DNA of 7,985 nucleotides, taken from the NCBI GenBank assembly GCA_011390035.1, contig JAABTE010000113.1, positions 1 through 7,985 of the forward strand, written 5' to 3'. This DNA is from Desulfobacteraceae bacterium. Its GTDB lineage: Bacteria > Desulfobacterota > Desulfobacteria > Desulfobacterales > JAABSP01. Positions 1 to 5,882 of the stretch are shown in pieces (the first letter of the stretch is position 1; each line of letters starts with the position of its first letter). Position numbers and translations under genes: made by a program. Under the pieces are notes generated by a model. That model was not told the origin of the DNA. It was given only the letters and a program-made list of their open reading frames with translations, and ran no database searches.

Positions 1-368
1 GAGGCCACGAAGGTCAGGTATTCCGACAGGATTTGAAAGGCGGACCGGTATTCCGGATCCGCGGGGGCGTGGCCGCTGAGGATGCCCGCCTGCGTCCGCA
101 CCTCGGGCAGCCAGGCCAGGAAGGTGATGTCCGCGCTCCGGTCCTCGATCCATCGATCGAGGGCGTCGGCCTTGAACAGCGCCGTGGCCTCCAGCCGCTC
201 GAACACGGAGGTTTTCAACGCCGCCGTGGCCTGAAGATAGACCAGATACCCCGTAAGGCCCATGCCGATGAGCGAGAGTACCAGAAAATAGCTCACCAGC
301 CGGGCCAGCAGGCTCTTTTTTAGAAAGCGCAATGCCGTTTTTCCTGTTTTGTTTCGCGGGTCGCGCAT
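1..368 (-). CDS. N-terminus of a membrane-anchored sensor-like protein (partial, runs off the left edge)
   Basis: An open frame enters from the left edge and starts at ATG 368-366, giving about 122 residues with no stop inside the window. A basic N-terminus is followed by a hydrophobic segment at about residues 18-42 (SYFLVLSLIGMGLTGYLVYL), which looks like a transmembrane anchor. After it comes a polar segment containing ALDRWIEDRSADITFLA, resembling the start of the extracytoplasmic Cache-type sensing domains found in histidine kinases, chemoreceptors and diguanylate cyclases. The catalytic part is not visible, so kinase, cyclase or chemoreceptor cannot be told apart. It begins 16 bases after the stop of the solute-binding protein gene, so the two are probably co-transcribed and may act together in sensing. 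The start is uncertain: ATG 368 has no clear Shine-Dalgarno, whereas an in-frame TTG at 332-330 has AGGAA eight bases upstream. Confidence 0.75.
   Translation of the reverse strand, partial: MRDPRNKTGKTALRFLKKSLLARLVSYFLVLSLIGMGLTGYLVYLQATAALKTSVFERLEATALFKADALDRWIEDRSADITFLAWLPEVRTQAGILSGHAPADPEYRSAFQILSEYLTFVA
341..345 (-). promoter_or_regulatory. Possible ribosome binding site for an alternative TTG start of the sensor-like gene
   Basis: On the minus strand AGGAA lies eight bases before an in-frame TTG (332-330). The annotated ATG at 368 lacks such a site. If TTG is used, the protein loses 12 residues and begins directly at the basic stretch ahead of the membrane anchor, a normal start for such a protein. 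Confidence 0.35.
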
Positions 369-384
369 CGGCGGGCGATGCGGT

Positions 385-1353
385 TCAGTATTGTTCCAGC
401 GCCTTGAAATCAAAATCCCTGGCGGGCGTTATCACATCCACGTCGAAGCGGAATCGCTCCGCGGCCAGCCGCGCGAGGGCGCCGTCGGCATGCATGCCGT
501 CGATGATCTCGTTGATCTTTTTGATCAGGGGCATCGGGTCGTCGCCCTGCTTCCGGTCGAAGGCCGGGGCGATGTGGGTGTAGAAAAGCGGCTCGCCCAG
601 CGGCTTGATGGGCGCGCCTTCCGCCAGGGCCTCGCTTCCCAGGAAGATGTCGGCCAGCACCGCGTCGATCTTAACGCCGTCGCCCGCCGCCAGCTCCCTG
701 AACAGGTTGTTCAGGTTGTTCGGATCATAGGCGATGATCTCGGGGGAGCGGACCTGATGGTCGAGCGTCTGCCCCGGCAGGGTCAGGCTGCCCTCCAGGT
801 AGTATTCGAAGATGCAGCCGGCGCAGGTGCCGATCCTCTTGCCGGACAGGTCGGCGGGCCGGCGATAGCGCTCGTTGTCCTCATGCACATAGAAGATGGC
901 CGGCTCCGAGATATAGGGCCGGGCGTAATACAGGGACTCCATCCTTTCGCTGGTGATGGACAGGGAGGCGATGGCGACATCCCACCGGTCCGCCCATCTG
1001 CCGCCGATGATCTCGTACCAGGCGGGGGTGACGAAACAGGGCTCGACCCCCAGTCGCTCGGCCACGATCCGGGCCACGTCGATGTCGTAGCCGTAAAACT
1101 CGTCCAGGGTGTATTCGTTGGAAAAGCAGAGGGTGTCGGATTTCCGGGGGGCGTTTTTGATGATCTGGGAGCGCGGCTGGGACTCCGGGTGGGTGGCCAC
1201 GATGATCTTGCCCCTCTTGAGGATCTGCGAAAGCTTGTCCTTTCTGCCCGCGCTTTCGCCCCATGCCGGATGGGCGGCCAGCGTGACGCAGCAGGCCATG
1301 ATCAGTCCCATGATCATGATCATGATCGCGGATGTCGATGATGATGTTCTCAT
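385..1353 (-). CDS. Secreted family-3 extracellular solute-binding protein (amino-acid-type)
   Basis: This 322-residue protein looks like a periplasmic binding protein of the SBP_bac_3 family, which binds amino acids or similar small solutes. Residues 1-32 form a signal peptide with a hydrophobic core (IMIMIMGLIMACCVTLAA) and a likely signal peptidase I site near AWG-ES; the IMAC segment at 18-21 is a weak lipobox alternative. Family features are RGKIIVAT near 47-54, YGYDIDVARIVAERLGV near 87-103, and the DVAIASLSITSERM segment near 125-138, whose Arg137 matches the arginine that usually contacts the ligand carboxylate. AGGAG (1362-1366) lies eight bases before ATG. No permease or ATPase gene is adjacent. 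The gene lies instead between a diguanylate cyclase regulator and a membrane sensor, so a role as a periplasmic sensory input is as likely as transport. The ligand cannot be predicted. Cys177 and Cys180 (TCAGC) could form a disulfide. Confidence 0.9.
   Translation of the reverse strand: MRTSSSTSAIMIMIMGLIMACCVTLAAHPAWGESAGRKDKLSQILKRGKIIVATHPESQPRSQIIKNAPRKSDTLCFSNEYTLDEFYGYDIDVARIVAERLGVEPCFVTPAWYEIIGGRWADRWDVAIASLSITSERMESLYYARPYISEPAIFYVHEDNERYRRPADLSGKRIGTCAGCIFEYYLEGSLTLPGQTLDHQVRSPEIIAYDPNNLNNLFRELAAGDGVKIDAVLADIFLGSEALAEGAPIKPLGEPLFYTHIAPAFDRKQGDDPMPLIKKINEIIDGMHADGALARLAAERFRFDVDVITPARDFDFKALEQY
1309..1327 (-). repeat. Short tandem hexamer repeat inside the signal-peptide coding region
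   Basis: CATGAT is repeated three times in tandem, plus one extra base. It lies in frame in the solute-binding protein gene and encodes alternating Met-Ile in the hydrophobic core of the signal peptide. Gain or loss of a unit would add or remove two residues without shifting the frame. Confidence 0.7.
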
Positions 1354-1396
1354 GCGTGCGTCTCCTGAACGCGGGGGGCGATCAGCGCCGCGGGGC

Positions 1397-2314
1397 TTAT
1401 ATAAGCGCCCCGTTGACCTGATTTCGACCGTTTCTCTTGGATGTGAATAGCATGCCGTCGGCGGCGTCGATAAATTCCCCCATAGAGGTTGCCGGCGACG
1501 GCTCCCGGATGGTGGCCACGCCGATGCTCACGGTGACGCGGGGCTCGGTTTCAGAGCGCTCGTGGGGGATGCCCAGGGCGGCGACCGCCCCTCTGAGCCC
1601 TTCGGCCAGAAGCAGCGCGGCGTCCGGGTCCTGGTCCGTCAGGATGACGGCGAATTCCTCCCCGCCGTAGCGGCCGATGAAATCGCCGGCTCTCTGAAGC
1701 GTGTTTTTCAGGGCCTCGGCGATCCGTCTCAGACATTCGTCCCCCCTGGCGTGGCCGTAATGGTCGTTGAACAGCTTGAAATGGTCGATGTCGAGCATCA
1801 TCAGGGACAGGGACGAGCGATGGCGCGCCGCGCGCCGCCATTCATGATCGATGGTCTCGTCGAATTTGCGGCGGTTGTAAATGTTCGTCAACCCGTCGAT
1901 GGCCGCGAGGGCCTCGAGCATGTCGCTTTTGCGTTTCAGGTTCAGTTGGGTGTTCACCCTTGCTTTCACCACGATGGGCTGAAACGGCTTGCTGATGAAA
2001 TCAACGGCGCCCGCGCCGAATGCCTGGACCTCGTCCATGGCCTCGTTCAGGGCGGTGATGAACATGACGGGGATGTTTCGGGTGGCTTCATTTTCTTTCA
2101 GCCGCCGGCAGACCTCGTATCCGTCCATTCCCGGCATGATGATGTCCAGCAGAATCAGGTCTGGCGGATTCTTTTCCGCCATCTTCAGCGCCTTCGCGCC
2201 ATCCCGGGCGGCGGCCACCAGGTAATCGTCTTTAAACAGGGAAACGAGAATATCGATGTTTTCGGAACTGTCGTCCACTACTAGAATTCTCTGTTTCTTG
2301 TTGATATCGTTCAT
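1397..2314 (-). CDS. Response regulator with REC and GGDEF domains (diguanylate cyclase, PleD/WspR-like)
   Basis: This 305-residue cytoplasmic protein would make c-di-GMP from two GTP, controlled by phosphorylation. The receiver domain (about 8-122) has the acidic pair Asp14-Asp15, phospho-acceptor Asp57 (LILLDIIMPGMDGYEV), Thr87 and Lys109 (SKPF). The GGDEF domain (about 135-302) has the DGLTNIYNRR opening, metal-binding Asp175 in LDIDHFK, the FNDHYGH substrate segment, the active-site motif GGEEF at 217-221, and C-terminal RNGRNQV. An inhibitory I-site, RAGD at 208-211, sits exactly five residues before GGEEF, so product feedback inhibition is expected. All residues needed for activity appear intact. 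It is the first gene of the leftward operon, 43 bases ahead of the solute-binding protein gene. The Shine-Dalgarno before ATG 2314 is weak. The cognate kinase is unknown; the sensor-like protein at the end of the operon is a candidate. Confidence 0.95.
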   Translation of the reverse strand: MNDINKKQRILVVDDSSENIDILVSLFKDDYLVAAARDGAKALKMAEKNPPDLILLDIIMPGMDGYEVCRRLKENEATRNIPVMFITALNEAMDEVQAFGAGAVDFISKPFQPIVVKARVNTQLNLKRKSDMLEALAAIDGLTNIYNRRKFDETIDHEWRRAARHRSSLSLMMLDIDHFKLFNDHYGHARGDECLRRIAEALKNTLQRAGDFIGRYGGEEFAVILTDQDPDAALLLAEGLRGAVAALGIPHERSETEPRVTVSIGVATIREPSPATSMGEFIDAADGMLFTSKRNGRNQVNGALI

Positions 2315-2598
2315 CCGATCTCGATCAAACCTCTTGTTGGGCTCCTTTTTGAATTTTTAAAAACGTCGGGGAAGCTTTCTGGAATGCAATGTTGCGGCGC
2401 TCTTCGTACTAGTTCTTATGAGCGTGGATCAGGGCGGGTGCGCATTGCCGGATTCCCCGATTTTCGGGCAGCGGCGCGCCATTCATCAAAGAAAACTGCC
2501 CCCCGCCTCTTAAGCTGTACTTTATATTTATTTTCAGGATAATTCAAGAAAAATGTCGGCATGGGTCGGGATAAATCTCCAATCGGGCGGCGTCGCAA

Positions 2599-2658
2599 CC
2601 GCTGTTTCGCCGCTGTTTCATGGAACGTTTCCGCTGTTTCAGATCCGGCGCTTGAAAC
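2599..2658 (+). promoter_or_regulatory. Phased repeat array, candidate enhancer (UAS) for a sigma-54 activator
   Basis: CCGCTGTTTC occurs three times in the same orientation at 2599-2608, 2610-2619 and 2631-2640, so the starts are 11 and 21 bases apart, about one and two helical turns. The last two copies extend to an identical 11-mer ending in A. The third copy also forms a perfect inverted repeat, GTTTCA (2636-2641), 11 bases, TGAAAC (2653-2658). GGAACGTTTCC at 2622-2632 is a further small palindrome between copies two and three. The array lies about 95-155 bases upstream of the expected transcription start, the usual place for sites bound by a bacterial enhancer-binding protein. The activator is not encoded in the window. 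Confidence 0.65.
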
Positions 2659-2726
2659 GGCTCCGGCGACGGGTCCGACGGGATCGTTTCGCGGAAAACG
2701 CCATCGATCCAACCAGTTGCGCGGGA

Positions 2727-2742
2727 TGGCACGCCCCTTGCT
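2727..2742 (+). promoter_or_regulatory. Sigma-54 (RpoN) -24/-12 promoter of the NuoEF/HdrA-like operon
   Basis: TGGCACGCCCCTTGCT matches the sigma-54 consensus TGGCACG-N4-TTGCW at every defined position, with the required ten bases between the GG (2728-2729) and the GC (2740-2741). Transcription would start near 2753, giving a leader of about 64 bases before ATG 2817. Expression should need RpoN and an ATP-dependent activator, and the repeats upstream are the natural candidate binding sites. Confidence 0.88.
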
Positions 2743-2816
2743 CTAACCAATGCCGTTGTTATGAAGTCAGAAACGAGGAATTTTTCCTTTTAACTTTTAT
2801 CTGATGGAGGCATTAC

Positions 2817-3317
2817 ATGAGCGTTTGCGCGACGGCGGAAATCGAAGACATCATCGATCGTTATCCCGGACGGCCGGAATACCTTATTTTTCTTCTGCAA
2901 GACATTCAGTCCAGCTTCGGATACATCTCCCAGGAGTCCATGCGCCGGGTGTGCGACCGGACCGGCGTGCCCCTGACCCGGGCCTATTCCGTGGCCACCT
3001 TCTACCAGTCCTTCCGCCTCGACCCCAAGGGCGAGCATGAAATAAAGGTATGCCTGGGCACCGCCTGCCACCTGAAGGGCGGCCAGCGTCTGGTGGAGGA
3101 TCTTGAGCGGCGGCTGGGCGTTGCGGCCGGCGAGACCTCCGGGGACATGCGCTTTACCCTCGACACGGTCAACTGCCTGGGGGCGTGCGCCATTTCGCCG
3201 GTGGTGGTGATGGACGAGGAGTATTATCCCAACATGACGGCCCGGAAGCTGGAAAAGCAGCTCAAGGCCCTGAACGCGGCGGACGCCGCCCAGGCGAAGG
3301 AGGCGGGCAATGCGTAA
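2817..3317 (+). CDS. nuoE: NuoE/HndA-like [2Fe-2S] subunit (thioredoxin-like ferredoxin)
   Basis: This 166-residue protein has the length and pattern of the 24-kDa/NuoE family, the small electron-transfer subunit of NADH-linked diaphorases in complex I, NAD-linked hydrogenases (HndA, HydC) and NAD-linked formate dehydrogenases. A helical N-terminal part (about 5-70, with DIQSSFGYISQESM and the AYSVATFYQSF motif) is followed by a thioredoxin-like domain holding the four cluster ligands: Cys79 and Cys84 (CLGTAC), Cys120 and Cys124 (CLGAC). The protein should carry one [2Fe-2S] cluster and pair with the NuoF-like product of the next gene. GGAGG at 2806-2810 is six bases from ATG, a strong site. 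The stop overlaps the start of the next gene by eight bases, suggesting translational coupling. The symbol names the family; membership of a respiratory complex I is unlikely, since no membrane subunits are nearby. Confidence 0.95.
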   Translation: MSVCATAEIEDIIDRYPGRPEYLIFLLQDIQSSFGYISQESMRRVCDRTGVPLTRAYSVATFYQSFRLDPKGEHEIKVCLGTACHLKGGQRLVEDLERRLGVAAGETSGDMRFTLDTVNCLGACAISPVVVMDEEYYPNMTARKLEKQLKALNAADAAQAKEAGNA

Positions 3318-5211
3318 GGAAAGCGCCGCGCCGGCAATGGCGCCCTTTCGGCTGAACGCGCCGGGGGATCTTGAAACCCTGCGAAACAAGATCATCGAAA
3401 GCCGCGACCCGAACCGCCCCGAGATCGTGGTCTGTCACGGCAACGGGTGCCTGGCCAGCGGCGCGCCCAAGGTGGCCGAGGCCTTCAAGGCGGCTCTTGC
3501 GGAAACCGGCATCAACGCCAAACTGATGCCCGGCGTCAAGACCACCGGATGCCAGGGCCTTTGCTCCAAGGGGCCGCTGGTGCAGATCCGGCCCCAGGGT
3601 TATTTTTACGAGCGGGTTCAGCCCAAAGACGCCCTGGAGATCGTGGAAAAAAGCGTGATGGCCGGCGAGCCCGTGGAGCGGCTGATGCACAAGGACCCGG
3701 AAACCGGAAAGCCCCTTTACACCGAAGAGGAGATCCCCTTTTACAGCCTCCAGGAGCGGCTGGTGCTGCGCCGCATCGGCAAGATCGACCCCACCGACAT
3801 CTCAGACGCCATCGCAGAGGGCGCCTACGCCGGCCTGGCGAAGGCGCTGCACTCCATGACCCCGGAGGAGGTGGTGCGGGAAGTGGAGAAATCGGGCCTT
3901 CGGGGCCGGGGCGGGGCCGGCTTCCCCACCGGGCGCAAGTGGCGCTCGGCGCTTTCGGCCATCGAGAAGAAGGGCCGGCCGGTCTATGTGGTGGTCAATG
4001 GCGACGAGGGCGACCCGGGCGCCTTCATGGACGGGGCCATCATGGAGGGCGACCCCCACTCGGTGCTGGAGGGATTGATCCTCGGCGCCTACGCCCTGGG
4101 GGCCGAGCAGGGGTATTTGTATGTGCGGGCCGAGTATCCGGTGGCCATCCGCCACCTGGAGATGGCAATGGCCCAGGCCCGGGAATACGGCCTTTTGGGG
4201 GAGAACATCCTCGGAACCGGCTTTAAGTTCGACGCCCGCATCAACCGGGGGGCCGGGGCCTTTGTGTGCGGCGAGTCCACGGCCCTGTTCACCTCCATCG
4301 AGGGCAAGCCGGGCAACCCCCGGCCCAAGTACGTCCGCTCCGTGGAAGAGGGGCTATGGGGCCGGCCAACGGTACTCAACAATGTGGAGACCTGGGCCAA
4401 CATTCCCCTGGTGTTGGGCAGGGGCGGCCAGTGGTACGCCTCCCTCGGCGTCCCCCATTCCACCGGCACGAAGGTTTTTTGCCTGGTGGGCAAGGTGGAC
4501 AACGTGGGCCTGGTGGAAGTGCCCATGGGCACGCCCATGGACCGGATCGTCACCGACATCGGCGGCGGCGTTTCCGGCGGCAAGCCCTTCAAGGCGGTGC
4601 AGACGGGCGGTCCGTCCGGCGGGTGCCTTCCCTATTCGCTGAAGGACACCCCGGTGGATTTCGATTCGCTGACAAAAGCGGGCTCCATGATGGGCTCCGG
4701 CGCCATGATCGTGATGGACGAGCATGACTGCGTGGTGGACTTGGGCCGCTACTTTTTAAAGTTCCTGGAGGAGGAATCCTGCGGAAAGTGCCTGCCCTGC
4801 CGGCTGGGCCTGACCCGGATGCGCGAGATCCTGGACGGCTTTTCCCGGGGCGAGGGCAGCGAGGCGGACATCGCGGACCTGACCAGCCTGGCCGAGGCCT
4901 TGAAGGACGGCGCCCTGTGCGCCCTGGGCGGATCGGCCCCCAACCCGGTGCTGACCACCATCCGCTATTTCCGGGACGAGTATCTGGCCCATGTGAGCGA
5001 TCACAAGTGCCCTGCCGGCGTGTGCAAGCACCTGATTGTTTATGCCATCGACCCGGAAAAATGCACCGGGTGCGGCGCCTGCGCCAAGAACTGCCCGGTC
5101 GAATGCGTCACCGGCGAAAAGAAAGAGCCCCACGTCATCGACGCCGCCGCCTGCCTGCGCTGCGGCATTTGCAAGGAGACCTGCAAGTTCGACGCGATCT
5201 TCATCGAATAG
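3310..5211 (+). CDS. nuoF: NuoF/HndC/HydB-like NAD(H)- and FMN-binding iron-sulfur subunit
   Basis: This 633-residue protein is the expected site of NAD(H) oxidation or reduction. An N-terminal thioredoxin-like domain (about 37-125) has [2Fe-2S] ligands Cys42, Cys47, Cys81 and Cys85. The NuoF core (about 150-560) shows the flavin/nucleotide motifs GRGGAGFPTGRKW at 199-211 and NGDEGDPGAF at 230-239, the GAGAFVCGES segment at 314-323, an SLBB-like region, and the [4Fe-4S] motif SCGKCLPCR with Cys491, Cys494, Cys497 and distal Cys537. A C-terminal ferredoxin domain has Cys585/588/591/595 and Cys615/618/621/625 for two [4Fe-4S] clusters. This layout matches HndC/HydB of NAD-dependent hydrogenases and is longer than respiratory NuoF, which lacks both extra domains. 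AGGAGG at 3298-3303 is six bases from ATG. GES replaces the usual GEE, and KPPFPA is replaced by KYVRSV, pointing to a separate subfamily. Whether this complex bifurcates electrons cannot be told from sequence alone. Confidence 0.95.
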   Translation: MRKESAAPAMAPFRLNAPGDLETLRNKIIESRDPNRPEIVVCHGNGCLASGAPKVAEAFKAALAETGINAKLMPGVKTTGCQGLCSKGPLVQIRPQGYFYERVQPKDALEIVEKSVMAGEPVERLMHKDPETGKPLYTEEEIPFYSLQERLVLRRIGKIDPTDISDAIAEGAYAGLAKALHSMTPEEVVREVEKSGLRGRGGAGFPTGRKWRSALSAIEKKGRPVYVVVNGDEGDPGAFMDGAIMEGDPHSVLEGLILGAYALGAEQGYLYVRAEYPVAIRHLEMAMAQAREYGLLGENILGTGFKFDARINRGAGAFVCGESTALFTSIEGKPGNPRPKYVRSVEEGLWGRPTVLNNVETWANIPLVLGRGGQWYASLGVPHSTGTKVFCLVGKVDNVGLVEVPMGTPMDRIVTDIGGGVSGGKPFKAVQTGGPSGGCLPYSLKDTPVDFDSLTKAGSMMGSGAMIVMDEHDCVVDLGRYFLKFLEEESCGKCLPCRLGLTRMREILDGFSRGEGSEADIADLTSLAEALKDGALCALGGSAPNPVLTTIRYFRDEYLAHVSDHKCPAGVCKHLIVYAIDPEKCTGCGACAKNCPVECVTGEKKEPHVIDAAACLRCGICKETCKFDAIFIE

Positions 5212-5251
5212 AAGCCAACGATCCAACCCTTCATGAAACGGGAGTCATTCA

Positions 5252-5863
5252 ATGAACGAGATCACTTTCACGATAAATGACCAGGCGGTAAAGGCCCGGC
5301 GGGGATGGACCGTTCTTGAAACGGCGCGGGAATGCGGCATCCACATTCCCACCCTCTGCCACCATCCGGCCGTTACCCCAAGCGGGGCCTGCCGGCTGTG
5401 CATGGTGGAGCTGCGGGACGGCGACTGGGCCAAACTGGTGGCATCCTGCATCTATCCGGCCGCCGAGGGCATCCATGTGTACACTGACACGGCGCGGGTG
5501 AAAAATGTGCGCAACTGGATCTTCCAGATGCTGCTGGCCGCCGCCCCCGCCAGCCGCGAGATCGCCGAGCTGGCCGCCCGCCACGGCGTGACCGGGACCC
5601 GCTTTGCCGCCAAGGACCCCGACGAGATGTGCATGGTCTGCGGCCTGTGCCAGCGGGTGTGCGAGGAGGTGGTGGGACTGTCGGCCATCGCCGTGGTGGA
5701 CCGGGGCGTTCACAAGCGGGTGGGCGCGCCCTTCATGCAGCCCACGGACGTGTGTGTGGCCTGCGGCTGCTGCGTCAACATCTGCCCCACGGGGGCCATG
5801 CGGAAACTTTTTGATTCGGTTCGCGGCGAGACCGCCACGAAACTGACCCAATTGGCCGTATAG
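5252..5863 (+). CDS. Short NuoG/HoxU-like iron-sulfur subunit: [2Fe-2S] plus 2[4Fe-4S], no catalytic domain
   Basis: This 203-residue protein begins with a plant-type ferredoxin domain (about 3-80) with ligands Cys36, Cys47, Cys50 and Cys66 (C-x10-C-x2-C-x15-C). A bacterial-type domain follows with two [4Fe-4S] motifs: Cys127/130/133/137 and Cys168/171/174/178. It therefore corresponds to the N-terminal part of NuoG, HndD or HydA. The His-Cys3 cluster normally found between the two domains is absent: the DHPxxCxxC region is replaced by AAAPASREIAELA near 97-109. The protein ends soon after the last cluster, with no hydrogenase H-cluster domain. It probably moves electrons between the NuoEF pair and a partner protein. 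It starts 40 bases after the NuoF-like gene, with GGGAG at 5240-5244 seven bases before ATG, and ends 19 bases before the HdrA-like gene. A frameshifted larger subunit is unlikely, because a normal stop, ribosome site and new gene follow. Confidence 0.92.
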   Translation: MNEITFTINDQAVKARRGWTVLETARECGIHIPTLCHHPAVTPSGACRLCMVELRDGDWAKLVASCIYPAAEGIHVYTDTARVKNVRNWIFQMLLAAAPASREIAELAARHGVTGTRFAAKDPDEMCMVCGLCQRVCEEVVGLSAIAVVDRGVHKRVGAPFMQPTDVCVACGCCVNICPTGAMRKLFDSVRGETATKLTQLAV

Positions 5864-5882
5864 GCCGAAAAGGAGAATGCAA

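Larger units (their letters stand above)
2315..2816. other. Divergent intergenic region between the signalling operon and the NuoEF/HdrA-like operon
   Basis: These 502 bases separate two divergent operons. The right half contains the sigma-54 promoter and repeat array annotated separately. The left half is less clear. A possible sigma-70-like promoter for the leftward operon is TTGAAT (2542-2547, minus strand), 17 bases, TAAAGT (2519-2524), which would leave a leader of about 200 bases; this is a weak match. An AT-rich palindrome TTTTTAAAAA lies at 2354-2363. The short open frames on both strands here show no recognisable domain, overlap the regulatory elements, and are judged non-coding. Confidence 0.7.

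Noticed and set aside
349..1341. A 330-codon plus-strand open frame opposite the solute-binding protein gene
   Set aside because: No domain is visible, and the opposite strand encodes a convincing signal peptide and SBP family motifs.
2398..2424. Inverted repeat CGCTC-N17-GAGCG around an ACTAGT, possible operator for the leftward operon
   Set aside because: The arms are five bases with an asymmetric spacer; this is expected by chance in a sequence of this length.
2416..2712. A 98-codon minus-strand open frame in the intergenic region
   Set aside because: It has no recognisable motif, no convincing ribosome site, and runs through the repeat array that looks regulatory.
2704..2719. Possible IHF site between the enhancer repeats and the sigma-54 promoter
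   Set aside because: ATCGATCCAACCAGTT matches WATCAANNNNTTR only with several mismatches.
2776..2788. A small hairpin AGGAA-TTT-TTCCT followed by T-rich sequence in the leader, possible attenuator
   Set aside because: The stem is only five AT-rich pairs, too weak for a terminator, and no leader peptide or riboswitch fold is evident.
2553..2804. Plus-strand small open frames (83 and 61 codons) upstream of the NuoE-like gene
   Set aside because: They overlap the enhancer repeats and the sigma-54 promoter, and would start upstream of the predicted transcript start.
5252..5863. Truncated or frameshifted [FeFe] hydrogenase catalytic subunit
   Set aside because: The frame ends cleanly and is followed by a ribosome site and a new gene; no H-cluster motifs (TSCCPxW, MPCxxKxxE, ExMACxxGCxxGGGQP) appear downstream in any frame I read.
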